From NCBI GenBank assembly GCA_965662885.1, contig CBFIJI010000026.1, positions 1 through 20,799 on the forward strand: DNA of 20,799 nucleotides, read 5' to 3'. The DNA comes from CBFIJI01 sp965662885. GTDB lineage: Bacteria > Bacteroidota > Bacteroidia > Flavobacteriales > Flavobacteriaceae. Each line of letters opens with the position of its first letter. Position 1 is the stretch's first letter. The translations under genes were made by a program, and so were the position numbers. Of the stretch, positions 1 through 7,622 are shown piece after piece. The notes below the pieces were generated by a model, which had not been told where the DNA came from, did no database searches, and was given only the letters and a program-made list of their open reading frames with translations.

Positions 1-425
1 CTTAAACTATTTTTAAATTGCATGCGGTTAGAAGCGCCATATTGGAAACTCGTCCCCCTACTCTCGGCTTCCAAACGAGCTTCAGCTAAGGCCTCACTAC
101 TGTCAAAAGCCAAATAAGCTTCGCCTTTTTCAAGAAGCTTATCAATGTATTCTTGATAAAGCGGCTTTCGTTCACTTTGTCTATAAGGACCAAAAGGCCC
201 ACCTCTTTCTGGTCCCTCATCGGGTTCTATACCGCACCAAGCTAAACAATCGGCAATATACTGTTCACTCTCTGGCACATAGCGGTTCTGATCGGTGTCC
301 TCAACACGTAATACAAACACTCCATCATGCTTTCGTGCATAGAGATAATTATATAATGCGGTTCGTAACCCACCAATATGTAAAGGTCCTGTTGGACTTG
401 GTGCAAAGCGTACGCGTGTCTTCAT
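1..425 (-). CDS. gltX: Glutamyl-tRNA synthetase, N-terminal part (truncated by window edge)
   Basis: Charges tRNA-Glu with glutamate in the cytoplasm. Reading the minus strand from the ATG at 425 gives 141 codons with no stop before the window edge, so only the catalytic N-terminus is present. The start reads MKTRVRFAPSPTGPLHIGG: residues 9-19 hold the class I synthetase signature with the HIGH-type motif (H16-I-G-G). Further on come RVEDTDQ and the FGPYRQSER segment, both typical of the Glx-tRNA synthetase Rossmann core. The KMSKS loop lies outside the window. The gene is divergent from ybeY, and a TATATTTG -7 box lies 14 nt upstream of the ATG. Whether it is strictly glutamate-specific cannot be judged without the anticodon-binding part. 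Confidence 0.96.
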   Translation of the reverse strand, partial: MKTRVRFAPSPTGPLHIGGLRTALYNYLYARKHDGVFVLRVEDTDQNRYVPESEQYIADCLAWCGIEPDEGPERGGPFGPYRQSERKPLYQEYIDKLLEKGEAYLAFDSSEALAEARLEAESRGTSFQYGASNRMQFKNSL

Positions 426-439
426 CTTAATTTTTTTTG

Positions 440-447
440 CAAATATA
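440..447 (-). promoter_or_regulatory. -7 box of the gltX promoter (TATATTTG)
   Basis: The minus strand reads TATATTTG, an exact match to the Bacteroidota -7 consensus TAnnTTTG, followed by GC and an A-rich run up to the gltX ATG at 425. No convincing TTG -33 element is seen at 17-23 nt, so the assignment rests on the -7 box and its position. Confidence 0.5.
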
Positions 448-490
448 TTACTCTCTAGCGTCTGTTAGCGCATCAAACAAACAATTCCTA

Positions 491-498
491 TATATTTG
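491..498 (+). promoter_or_regulatory. -7 box of a plus-strand promoter (TATATTTG) at ybeY
   Basis: An exact TAnnTTTG match lies 43 bp from the minus-strand box at 440-447, making a compact divergent promoter pair. It overlaps the only plausible upstream ybeY start (TTG at 496), so either ybeY is transcribed from further upstream or its start differs from the one given here. Confidence 0.4.
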
Positions 499-942
499 CA
501 TAAAAAAAAGAGCATCGTTTTATTTCACAACATACCCGCATTTTTTCATTCGCATAAAGCCTTGTCTTCTTTTATCATTCAAATGGCTCGTTTGGAAAAC
601 CACAGTATTGATCGTTTGGAGTACAACTTCATCGATCGTCAAGCGATGTTGCGTTTAAATAAGGAGCATTTAAACCACGATTACGACACAGATATTATCA
701 CTTTTGATTATTCAGAAGAAGCTAAAGTTAGCTCTGAAATATTTATTTCCATTTGGGCGCTAGAAGATTCTAGCAAAACCTTTAGTACTTCTTTACACGA
801 TGAGCTCCTTCGTCTTGTTTTTCATGGTCTTCTCCATTGTATGGGATACGATGATAAAACACATGAACAACAGCAGCTTATCAAAGAAAAAGAAAACAAA
901 TACATTAAGATGTTCCACGTGAAACAATTGAATTATGTTTGA
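496..942 (+). CDS. ybeY: YbeY endoribonuclease (rRNA maturation factor)
   Basis: Single-strand-specific, metal-dependent RNase of the UPF0054 family, involved in 16S rRNA 3' maturation and ribosome quality control. The segment NHDYDTDIITFDY (about residues 59-71) is the family's central signature. H110-G-L-L-H114 followed by G-Y-D-D supplies the metal site; the usual third histidine is replaced by aspartate (D119/D120), a variant I recall from Bacteroidota members. The start is uncertain: TTG at 496 gives 148 residues and covers the expected N-terminal strand, while the first in-frame ATG (583) would remove 29 residues. The C-terminus ends in MFHVKQLNYV because the codons at 910-927 cover a parS-like site. 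The stop overlaps the mnmG start by 8 bp, so the two are probably co-transcribed. Confidence 0.85.
   Translation: MHKKKSIVLFHNIPAFFHSHKALSSFIIQMARLENHSIDRLEYNFIDRQAMLRLNKEHLNHDYDTDIITFDYSEEAKVSSEIFISIWALEDSSKTFSTSLHDELLRLVFHGLLHCMGYDDKTHEQQQLIKEKENKYIKMFHVKQLNYV
911..926 (+). other. parS-like centromere site 1 (16-mer TGTTCCACGTGAAACA)
   Basis: The 16-mer matches the widely conserved ParB-binding parS consensus TGTTTCACGTGAAACA at 15 of 16 positions (C instead of T at position 5, a known tolerated variant). It lies inside the ybeY 3' end, where it encodes the FHVKQ segment. With three more bases on the right (GTTCCACGTGAAACAATTG, 912-930) it is the exact reverse complement of 2815-2833. ParB would load here for chromosome segregation. 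No parA or parB gene is in the window. Confidence 0.75.
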
Positions 943-2806
943 TACGAATTATGACGTTATTGTTGTGGGTGCAGGTCACGCTGGCTCTGAAGCTGCCGCT
1001 GCCGCTGCCAATTTAGGTTCAAAAACACTTTTAGTGACCATGAACCTACAAACCATAGGACAAATGTCATGTAACCCCGCCATGGGGGGAATTGCTAAAG
1101 GACAGATTGTGCGTGAGATCGACGCACTTGGTGGTTACAGTGGCATCATATCCGATTTAAGTGCCATCCAATTTAAGATGTTAAACCGATCAAAAGGACC
1201 CGCCATGTGGAGTCCACGTGTACAATCCGACCGTTATCTTTTTTCTAACAGTTGGCGGATGCACTTGGAACAGACGCCTAACCTCGATTTTTATCAAGAC
1301 ATGATCGTTGATATTATTGTCCATAACGATCAGATCATAGGAGTAATTACCAGCTTAGGTTTAAAAATTTACGGGAAGTCTGTGGTTCTAACCAACGGTA
1401 CCTTTCTTAACGGCTTGATTCATATTGGCGAAAAGAATTTTGGAGGGGGTCGTGCAGGCGAAAAAGCAGCCACAGGAATTACTAAGGCTTTACAAGAATT
1501 AGGGTTTACCTCAGGCCGAATGAAAACAGGAACACCGCCTCGAGTTGATGGTCGCTCTTTGGATTATTCACAAATGACCGAACAACCGGGTGACGATGAC
1601 CCACAAAAGTTTTCTTACTCCGACCGAACAAAACCCTTAACCCAACAACGTTCTTGTCATATTACGCATACTAGTGAAGAAGTACACGATTTATTACGTA
1701 CAGGTTTCGATCGTTCACCCATGTTTAACGGTGCCATTCAAAGTACAGGGCCGCGTTATTGCCCTTCCATTGAAGACAAGATCCACCGCTTTAGCGACAA
1801 GTCACGTCATCAAATATTTGTTGAACCAGAAGGTTGGGACACTGTGGAAGTTTATGTCAACGGTTTTTCTACTTCCTTGCCTGACGATATTCAATTCAAG
1901 GCTCTTAAAGCGGTGAAGGGATTTGAAAACGTCAAGTTTTTTCGTCCCGGCTATGCGATAGAATACGATTATTTCCCACCAACGCAATTATATCATAGTC
2001 TAGAAACGAAACGCATTCAAAACCTTTTCTTTGCAGGACAGATCAACGGCACCACCGGTTATGAAGAAGCCGCTGCTCAAGGGCTAATGGCGGGTATTAA
2101 TGCTCATCTAAAAGGGAAAGACCAAACTCCTTTTATACTCGGTAGGGAAGAAGCGTATATTGGCGTTTTGATTGATGACCTTATTTTAAAAGGCACCGAA
2201 GAACCCTATCGTATGTTTACCTCTCGTGCCGAATACCGAACCCTATTACGACAAGACAATGCGGACGAGCGCCTTACCCCTAAGGGACATGAATTAGGCT
2301 TGGCTTCGGCAGAGCGTTTAAAAAGGGTAGAGGAGAAGCAAGAAAAAAAGCAGCAGCTAATCTCCTTTCTAAAAGAACAAAGTTTTCACCCAAACAGTGT
2401 CAACAAAGTCCTTGACGAAAAAGGGGCGGCCAATGTCAAACAGTCAGACAAATACGCCAAACTTTTGGCACGTCCCAACATCAACCGATCTGACATTTCT
2501 GCGCTAGAGGCCATTCCCGAATTTGTTCAAGAACAAGAAATTACCGATGAGATTTTCGAACAAGCAGAGATAGAGATTAAATATTCCGGTTATATTGAAA
2601 AAGAAAAGCGCAATGCAGATAAGTTAAAACGCCTAGAGAATGTTCGTATTCCTAAAGCGTTTAATTTTGATGTTTTAGCATCTCTTTCCTTCGAGGCTAA
2701 AGAAAAATTAAACAACATACGTCCATCAACTCTAGCCCAGGCGTCTCGTATTAGCGGGATTAATCCAAGTGACATAAGTGTACTTTTGGTGGCCATGGGA
2801 CGATAA
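935..2806 (+). CDS. mnmG: tRNA uridine-5-carboxymethylaminomethyl(34) synthesis enzyme MnmG (GidA)
   Basis: FAD-dependent enzyme that works with MnmE to install the (carboxymethyl)aminomethyl group on U34 of certain tRNAs. The 623-residue product is full length. Residues 9-20 (VVGAGHAGSEAA) form the Rossmann FAD-binding loop. CNPAMGGIAKG (46-56) and GPRYCPSIEDK (about 272-283) are family signatures carrying conserved cysteines C46 and C276. GYEEAAAQGLMAG and the EPYRMFTSRAEYR segment lead into the C-terminal helical tRNA/MnmE-binding region, which ends at residue 623. The ATG overlaps the ybeY stop by 8 bp, and the gene is bracketed by parS-like sites at 911-926 and 2819-2834. No abnormal residues were noticed. 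Confidence 0.97.
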   Translation: MFDTNYDVIVVGAGHAGSEAAAAAANLGSKTLLVTMNLQTIGQMSCNPAMGGIAKGQIVREIDALGGYSGIISDLSAIQFKMLNRSKGPAMWSPRVQSDRYLFSNSWRMHLEQTPNLDFYQDMIVDIIVHNDQIIGVITSLGLKIYGKSVVLTNGTFLNGLIHIGEKNFGGGRAGEKAATGITKALQELGFTSGRMKTGTPPRVDGRSLDYSQMTEQPGDDDPQKFSYSDRTKPLTQQRSCHITHTSEEVHDLLRTGFDRSPMFNGAIQSTGPRYCPSIEDKIHRFSDKSRHQIFVEPEGWDTVEVYVNGFSTSLPDDIQFKALKAVKGFENVKFFRPGYAIEYDYFPPTQLYHSLETKRIQNLFFAGQINGTTGYEEAAAQGLMAGINAHLKGKDQTPFILGREEAYIGVLIDDLILKGTEEPYRMFTSRAEYRTLLRQDNADERLTPKGHELGLASAERLKRVEEKQEKKQQLISFLKEQSFHPNSVNKVLDEKGAANVKQSDKYAKLLARPNINRSDISALEAIPEFVQEQEITDEIFEQAEIEIKYSGYIEKEKRNADKLKRLENVRIPKAFNFDVLASLSFEAKEKLNNIRPSTLAQASRISGINPSDISVLLVAMGR

Positions 2807-2817
2807 ATCCAAATCAA

Positions 2818-3681
2818 TTGTTTCACGTGGAACGTAACAACAACTCTTTATTGTTTAACGCAAAAGACCATTTGGTTTCTAAAAAACACTTTGCGGTGTA
2901 TTGGGACGAAAAAAGGCAATTAGCCTATACAGACCCTAGGGCGATCTCCCCAGAAGTGGATTACTATACGTCACCACATTATGATTCTCATAAACACCAA
3001 AAGAAGGGGTTGATCGACTTTTTATACCGTACCGTTCAAAATCAAATGTTCTCTTTTAAATGGCGATTGATTAAAGGAAAGCTAAGCGATACGCACGGCC
3101 TTTTGGATGTGGGTGCTGGAATTGGGGACTTTCTTTCCTTTGTTAAACGCAAAGGTTTTCAGGTTGTTGGTGTTGAAAACAACACAGAAGCCAAGCAGCA
3201 ATGTCTTCAGAAGCAGCTTGACGTATATTCGTCACTTGATGACTTAACTGCTGATCGTAGATTTTCCGTAATTACCTTATGGCATGTTTTGGAACATTTA
3301 CCTGACCCCCAAAAAACGATTACTCAATTAGAAGAGCACCTTACCCCCGAAGGTCTTTTAGTTATTGCGGTTCCCAACCTTAACAGTCATGATGCACAAC
3401 ACTACCAATCCGATTGGGCAGCTCTCGACGTTCCAAGACACCTATGGCATTTTACTCCTAAAGGTCTGAATCAGTTGGTGGAGCAACAAGGCTTCTATTG
3501 GGTCAAAACAGCACCTATGTGGTTTGATGCGGGCTATGTTGCCTATCTGTCTGAAAAACAAAAAGGACATCGTTTCCCTTTATTTGTGGGTTTGCTTAAA
3601 GGAATTTATTTTACGCTTAAAGCCTGTTTTTCTGGACACTTTTCTTCCAAGGTCTATTGTTTTAAAAAAAAGTCCGATTAA
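2818..3681 (+). CDS. Class I SAM-dependent methyltransferase (Methyltransf_23-like)
   Basis: Predicted soluble methyltransferase of unknown substrate. Motif I is LLDVGAGIG (residues 95-103), followed by the acidic end of strand beta2 (VGVEN) and the LWHVLEHLPDP segment typical of motif IV/post-I in this family. The later DVPRHLWHFTP segment is common in the Methyltransf_23 group. The N-terminal part (KDHLVSKKHFAVYW...) resembles the front region of Bacteroidota relatives. The start is uncertain: TTG at 2818 lies inside parS-like site 2 and yields MFHVER, while a TTG at 2851 (LFNAKDH) would remove 11 residues and leave the domain intact. It follows mnmG after 11 bp. Its stop shares bases with the holB stop on the other strand. 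Confidence 0.85.
   Translation: MFHVERNNNSLLFNAKDHLVSKKHFAVYWDEKRQLAYTDPRAISPEVDYYTSPHYDSHKHQKKGLIDFLYRTVQNQMFSFKWRLIKGKLSDTHGLLDVGAGIGDFLSFVKRKGFQVVGVENNTEAKQQCLQKQLDVYSSLDDLTADRRFSVITLWHVLEHLPDPQKTITQLEEHLTPEGLLVIAVPNLNSHDAQHYQSDWAALDVPRHLWHFTPKGLNQLVEQQGFYWVKTAPMWFDAGYVAYLSEKQKGHRFPLFVGLLKGIYFTLKACFSGHFSSKVYCFKKKSD
2819..2834 (-). other. parS-like centromere site 2 (inverted relative to site 1)
   Basis: The plus strand reads TGTTTCACGTGGAACG; its reverse complement differs from site 1 only at the outermost base. The 19 bases 2815-2833 are the perfect reverse complement of 912-930. The site lies just after the mnmG stop and inside the apparent start of the methyltransferase ORF, where it encodes FHVER. 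A perfect 19-bp match to a parS consensus variant is far beyond chance. Confidence 0.72.
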
Positions 3682-4808
3682 GCTTTTTTGTTTAAGAGTC
3701 GGGTGACTTGAAGTGCAAGATCTGTAAACAGCATTTTTGCATTGACATTTCGTTCGGTATAGGTATGGGCATTTTCAAAAACGCTGACAAGACCTTCAAA
3801 ATTTCCAGCATGTACAAAAGGAGCTAATTTTTTTAAATCAAAATTATTTTTGGACTCAAAATGAACCAAGTGTTCCAAGGGATAGTTTAAAAGGAAGGCG
3901 TTTCTTAAAAAGGCAACCGCAAACAACAAAAACGCTTTTTGTGCTTCACGACCCAATACAGCAACTTCATCTACCCATTGCATTAAATCAATCACTACAG
4001 CTTTATTCCCCTTGGCTCTAAAGGCTGTTCGTAAGAAATGAATAAACAAGGCTTCAAAGTCATGGGAACTATTCGTATGGATAACGTTGAAGAGATTCCG
4101 CATACTTCCCCCCAATTGTTCCGTAGAGTTTAGGACCACTTCTTTATGTTCAACTTGCATTAAGTAATTTTTTAAGTCCTGATCAGCAATGGGCTTTAGT
4201 TCAACTACTTGACAACGGGAAATCACGGTAGGGAGTAGGCTGGCAGAGGAGGCTGCCACCAAAATAAAATAAGTCTTTTTTGGAGGCTCTTCCAGTAGCT
4301 TTAAAAACTTGTTGGACGCTGTTGCGTTCATTTTATCAATACCCCAAATCACACAAACCTTATTGCCGCCTAGATAAGATTTAAGGTACATTTTTTGGTG
4401 TAGGGCTTCTACTTCGTGAACTGCAATAGCTCCCTGTTTATTTCCAGCATTGATTAGCTCATACCAATCCGTATAGGCTCCATATGCATTTTGCTCTAAA
4501 AAGCTCATCCATTCCCTAAGATAATCTTCCGATCGGGTTTTGGTTTTGCCCGTCAGATTGACCACTGGAAAAACAAAATGAAGGTCGGGATGCTCCAATA
4601 GCTTAAAAGAACTATTTTCAAGCTGCTTTTTTTCATTTAAGCTCGTTTCTGAATATAACAATCGTAACGCAAGAAATAAAGCCAAAGGAAGCCCGCCATA
4701 ACCGCTTTCATCTACAAAAAGTTGTGCGTGGGGCATCTGCTCCTTTTCAATGGCCTGAAGCAACTGCTTTTTAAGGAGGCCTTGCCCGATGACTTGCTCT
4801 TTATACAT
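3678..4808 (-). CDS. holB: DNA polymerase III subunit delta' (clamp-loader AAA+ subunit)
   Basis: Stator subunit of the clamp loader that places the sliding clamp on DNA. In the 376-residue product the Walker A position (about residues 34-42, ESGYGGLPL) lacks the GKT/S lysine, as expected for delta', which does not hydrolyse ATP. WGIDKMN (155-161) is the Walker B-like strand, NKFLKLLEEPP (167-176 region) is a hallmark of DnaX/HolB proteins, and S197-R198-C199 is the SRC arginine-finger motif. The zinc-module cysteines seen in proteobacterial HolB are absent, as I recall for Bacteroidota relatives. The ATG is at 4808 with a TATCTTTG -7 box only 4 nt upstream. The stop overlaps the convergent methyltransferase stop (shared TTAA at 3678-3681). 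Confidence 0.9.
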   Translation of the reverse strand: MYKEQVIGQGLLKKQLLQAIEKEQMPHAQLFVDESGYGGLPLALFLALRLLYSETSLNEKKQLENSSFKLLEHPDLHFVFPVVNLTGKTKTRSEDYLREWMSFLEQNAYGAYTDWYELINAGNKQGAIAVHEVEALHQKMYLKSYLGGNKVCVIWGIDKMNATASNKFLKLLEEPPKKTYFILVAASSASLLPTVISRCQVVELKPIADQDLKNYLMQVEHKEVVLNSTEQLGGSMRNLFNVIHTNSSHDFEALFIHFLRTAFRAKGNKAVVIDLMQWVDEVAVLGREAQKAFLLFAVAFLRNAFLLNYPLEHLVHFESKNNFDLKKLAPFVHAGNFEGLVSVFENAHTYTERNVNAKMLFTDLALQVTRLLNKKA

Positions 4809-4812
4809 GTTC

Positions 4813-4820
4813 CAAAGATA
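4813..4820 (-). promoter_or_regulatory. -7 box of the holB promoter (TATCTTTG)
   Basis: Exact TAnnTTTG match on the minus strand, separated from the holB ATG by four bases. The predicted start of transcription falls on or next to the ATG, so the mRNA would be leaderless or nearly so. Confidence 0.5.
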
Positions 4821-5301
4821 GTATTCCTTGAAAACATATTAAAAGCAAATCGGATCCCTTAAAAATAACCGTCAATCCGTCCTTTTTTCGCTATTTCCTA
4901 GCAGGACAACAGAACAAAAAGACGTAAACAACTAATAAACAAACACTTAAAACAGAAAAACTTTCATTAAGGAATCGGTAATTGTTTTATGAATTGCTAA
5001 GAAAGGGAATATATCCAAATTGGATGCTGTCCTCTTGGGCGCTTTTGTTCAAGCCTTGATCTTTGTCAACTGCCCAAATGATTAAAAATTAATAGTTACA
5101 TTTGCAATAAATAATATTCAATTCAAGCCCCAAGCTTGAATGTTTTCCATTGATGATTAATCAATTTACTAAATTATTATCCTGAATCTGCTTATGACTT
5201 ACCGTATAAAAAAGCAAAAGTGACCTCTTGCAAACTAGTCATAATTGTTTTTATGGATAGAAAACCGTTATTAAACACAAATTATAAGATAACCTCATAT
5301 C
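4821..5301. other. Intergenic region upstream of the histidine kinase, no gene seen
   Basis: About 480 bp, AT-rich, without a supportable ORF on either strand. It holds an exact -7-like box TACATTTG at 5097-5104 (plus strand), an 8-bp perfect hairpin at 5121-5141, and a 6-bp inverted repeat AAGATA/TATCTT at 5286-5303 directly before the kinase start. These may form the kinase promoter and 5' leader, but none is strong enough alone. Confidence 0.5.
5121..5141 (+). promoter_or_regulatory. Hairpin in the probable leader of the kinase operon
   Basis: ATTCAAGC, a 5-nt loop CCCAA, then GCTTGAAT gives an 8-bp perfect stem. It begins 16 nt after the -7-like box at 5097-5104, so it would lie near the 5' end of a transcript from that promoter. 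No U-tract follows, so it is not a typical terminator. A stem of this size can occur by chance once or twice in a window this long. Confidence 0.25.
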
Positions 5302-5319
5302 TTGTTTGAAAGATTAAAA

Positions 5320-6762
5320 ATGACGACAAACAACTTAGATGACTTACGTACACAAATTATCCACCGGGTAAGTCTTTTATTACTCATTTACCTCACCCCC
5401 ATTTATTTCTTGGCTATATACAGAATATTTTATTTTGGTTTTCAGCCGTTGTTCTTTTTTCACACTCTACTCTTTGCTGGAATTATAGGTTTATGGTTTT
5501 TTAAAAACAGTTTTTCACTCAATACCAAAATATTTGGCATTTCGTTTGTTTTAATAAGCATTGGTTTACTCGGGCTGTTAAATTTTGGGCTTTCTGGTGG
5601 ACATTACTTTTTATTAGCAGGGGTTGCAATTATGGCAATATTGTCTCGCTCTCAACTTTTTTACTATTCTATAGTCTTCGCCTTACTTACTTATTTTACA
5701 ATAGGAATTCTTATTGTTTTAAAAGTTATTGAACCCCAACTTTCTATAGTGTTGGCATTATCTTCCCCAATCCACTGGTTTATTCATCTTTTTTCAATCC
5801 TTTTTTTATCCATCATTTTTATATATGTTTTTGGCAATTATTATGCCCGTTTAGTAAAAACAATTGACGATAAAGAGGAAGCGGAACAAGATCTAAAGCA
5901 ATTGAATAGTGAACTGGAAGACAAAGTAAAAGAGCGTACAGAAAAACTAGAAAAAGCAAACAAGAAGCTGCAATCAACGAATGAGGTTCTTAACCAAAAA
6001 AGCAAAAAGATTAATAATCAAAACGACAAATTGTTAGCCACCCTTAAACACCTGAAAGAAACCCAATCGCAATTGCTTCATTCTGAAAAAATGGCCTCAT
6101 TGGGTATCCTTACCGCTGGTGTTGCCCATGAAATAAATAATCCCCTCAACTATATAATGGGAGCCTATGAAGGCTTAAAAATTCAGCAAGAAAAATCAAC
6201 TTCATCCTTAGAAGATAAAAATATTTCTTTACTGTTAAAGGCGCTTAAAACTGGGGTTGATAATGCATCGGACATCGTTAATAGCCTTAACCAGTTCAGT
6301 AGAGATAGTAATAAAATGAATGAGGAATGTGACCTCCATGAAATCGTGGACAACAGCCTTGTTATGATCCAGCATAAACTAAAAAACAGGGTAGAGGTGC
6401 ATAAAGACTTTTGCAGCACACCAATAATAATTAAAGGGAATGTTGGAAATATGCACCAGATGTTTTTAAATATTCTTTCCAATGCAGAAGACGCTATCGT
6501 TGGAAAAGGAAAAATCAGTGTAAGAACTCAGCTTAGCGATGATACAATAAGCATTGAAATTTCGGACACAGGTTCCGGAATAAAAAAAGAGCATTTAAAG
6601 AAGGTTATTGATCCGTTTTTTACCACCAAGGCCCCAGGAAAAGGAACAGGCTTAGGACTTTCCATAGCCTATAATATTTTAACAGAACACGGGGGTGTCC
6701 TCGAATTTGAATCGCATCAGAAACAAGGAACCACAGCTAAAATTATTTTCCATCAAAAATAA
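5320..6762 (+). CDS. Membrane-bound sensor histidine kinase (HisKA/HATPase_c)
   Basis: Autophosphorylating sensor at the inner membrane; the signal is unknown. The ATG at 5320 gives 480 residues. An in-frame TTG at 5302 would add six but has no better context. About six hydrophobic helices (roughly residues 15-175) carry very short loops, so sensing may be within the membrane. A charged, probably coiled-coil linker follows (about 180-245). The H-box GVAHEINNPLN has the phospho-acceptor His at residue 270. The N-box reads FLNILSNAEDA, G1 is SDTGSGI, the F-box is DPFFTTK, and G2 is GKGTGLGLS, so all catalytic boxes are intact. It is followed after 8 bp by a receiver protein, very likely its partner. 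The gene looks more AT-rich than its housekeeping neighbours. Confidence 0.93.
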   Translation: MTTNNLDDLRTQIIHRVSLLLLIYLTPIYFLAIYRIFYFGFQPLFFFHTLLFAGIIGLWFFKNSFSLNTKIFGISFVLISIGLLGLLNFGLSGGHYFLLAGVAIMAILSRSQLFYYSIVFALLTYFTIGILIVLKVIEPQLSIVLALSSPIHWFIHLFSILFLSIIFIYVFGNYYARLVKTIDDKEEAEQDLKQLNSELEDKVKERTEKLEKANKKLQSTNEVLNQKSKKINNQNDKLLATLKHLKETQSQLLHSEKMASLGILTAGVAHEINNPLNYIMGAYEGLKIQQEKSTSSLEDKNISLLLKALKTGVDNASDIVNSLNQFSRDSNKMNEECDLHEIVDNSLVMIQHKLKNRVEVHKDFCSTPIIIKGNVGNMHQMFLNILSNAEDAIVGKGKISVRTQLSDDTISIEISDTGSGIKKEHLKKVIDPFFTTKAPGKGTGLGLSIAYNILTEHGGVLEFESHQKQGTTAKIIFHQK

Positions 6763-6770
6763 ACTGTTCA

Positions 6771-7151
6771 ATGGGCAAAAAAAAGAAGCTGCTTTATGTG
6801 GACGATGAGGAAATGAATACGTTGGTATTTAAAATTACCTTTTCAGAAACGTATGATGTTTTGATTGCTAAAAGTGGATTAAGTGGGCTTAAAATACTTC
6901 GTGAAAACCCAGACATTTGTTTTATCATATCAGACTTTAAAATGGATGAAATGAATGGCTTGGAATTTATCAAAGAAGTAAAAAAGAGCAATGATAAGTT
7001 ACCGTGTATGATCTTATCCGGTTACCATCAAACCCCAGAAATCATTGATGCCATAAAAACGGGAGTAATTGTGGACTGTCTAAAAAAACCCTTTAATAAA
7101 GTCGCAATTGAAGAATTAATCGACCGGATTATAAATACGGATAGCGACTAA
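6771..7151 (+). CDS. Stand-alone receiver-domain response regulator
   Basis: A 126-residue CheY-like protein made only of a REC domain. The acidic pocket is D11/D12 (VDDEE), the phospho-acceptor is D55 (IISDFKMDEMNG), the switch Ser is S83 (ILSGYHQ) and the conserved Lys is K106 (LKKPF), so it should accept phosphate from the upstream kinase, whose stop is 8 bp away. There is no DNA-binding or enzymatic output domain. It must therefore act by protein contact, as an intermediate in a phosphorelay, or as a phosphate sink. No downstream partner gene is adjacent: about 470 bp without a gene follows. Confidence 0.93.
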   Translation: MGKKKKLLYVDDEEMNTLVFKITFSETYDVLIAKSGLSGLKILRENPDICFIISDFKMDEMNGLEFIKEVKKSNDKLPCMILSGYHQTPEIIDAIKTGVIVDCLKKPFNKVAIEELIDRIINTDSD

Positions 7152-7622
7152 TGCACCGAAAAAATACCATTAAATTTTACAGCGCCATTCTTCTACTATA
7201 TTCTGAACTCTTCCCATAGCTTCAGGGAATAGGATATTTTTATACAATGCAGTAGATTAAAACAGCAAACAGCAACTAAACTTTTATATCTTTAAGGTAA
7301 CCGACCTACCCAAATCATATCAGTATCCCTGTACAACAGACTAAAACATGGACTTAACAGAACTCCTATATCATAAAGTAATCTATTTATTAGGATAATT
7401 TCTTACATCCTTTCGGTAGGTATTTACTAGGTTTTTAAGGAGTATCTAGTGTTCCCAGTGTAAGAAATAGACCATTATATGACATGACTTAAAAAAGTAT
7501 TTTAAACCCCCCAAATCCCTACTTATGAAGTTGAGCTCTCTTTTACAAACTTTTACGACCAATAGGGTTCCACAACTACCACTGCTGAGCGGCAGTTTTA
7601 TAAATCAAATAAACAAGAATAA
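7152..7622. other. Gene-poor intergenic region between response regulator and orphan gene
   Basis: About 470 bp with no supportable ORF. It holds a 10-bp perfect inverted repeat (7398-7407 ATTTCTTACA with 7459-7468, 51-nt loop) with a nested 5-bp pair (7426-7430/7446-7450). It also holds a short GC-rich hairpin at 7581-7596 (ACTGC/GCAGT) followed by a T-run. The hairpin could be a weak terminator for the kinase-regulator transcript, but it is far from the regulator stop. No tRNA or insertion-sequence end was recognised. Confidence 0.5.
7581..7599 (+). terminator. Weak terminator-like hairpin before the orphan gene
   Basis: ACTGC-TGAGCG-GCAGT with four Ts from the end of the stem. It can be read as a 6-bp stem if a T-G wobble is counted. 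It lies 24 nt before the orphan ORF start, so it could instead affect translation of that gene. Part of it (7588-7597) is repeated inverted at 8559-8568. Confidence 0.25.

Noticed and set aside
1210..1225. CACGTG core inside mnmG as a third parS
   Set aside because: Only about 10 of 16 positions fit the consensus, and the bases encode the conserved SPRVQSDR segment.
5302..5319. TTG start giving six extra residues for the kinase
   Set aside because: An ATG follows at 5320 and the extra residues are not needed for the first membrane helix.
5357..5365. DnaA-box-like TTATCCACC in the kinase gene (also CTATCCACA near 19803)
   Set aside because: Single near-matches inside genes, not clustered, so no evidence for an origin here.
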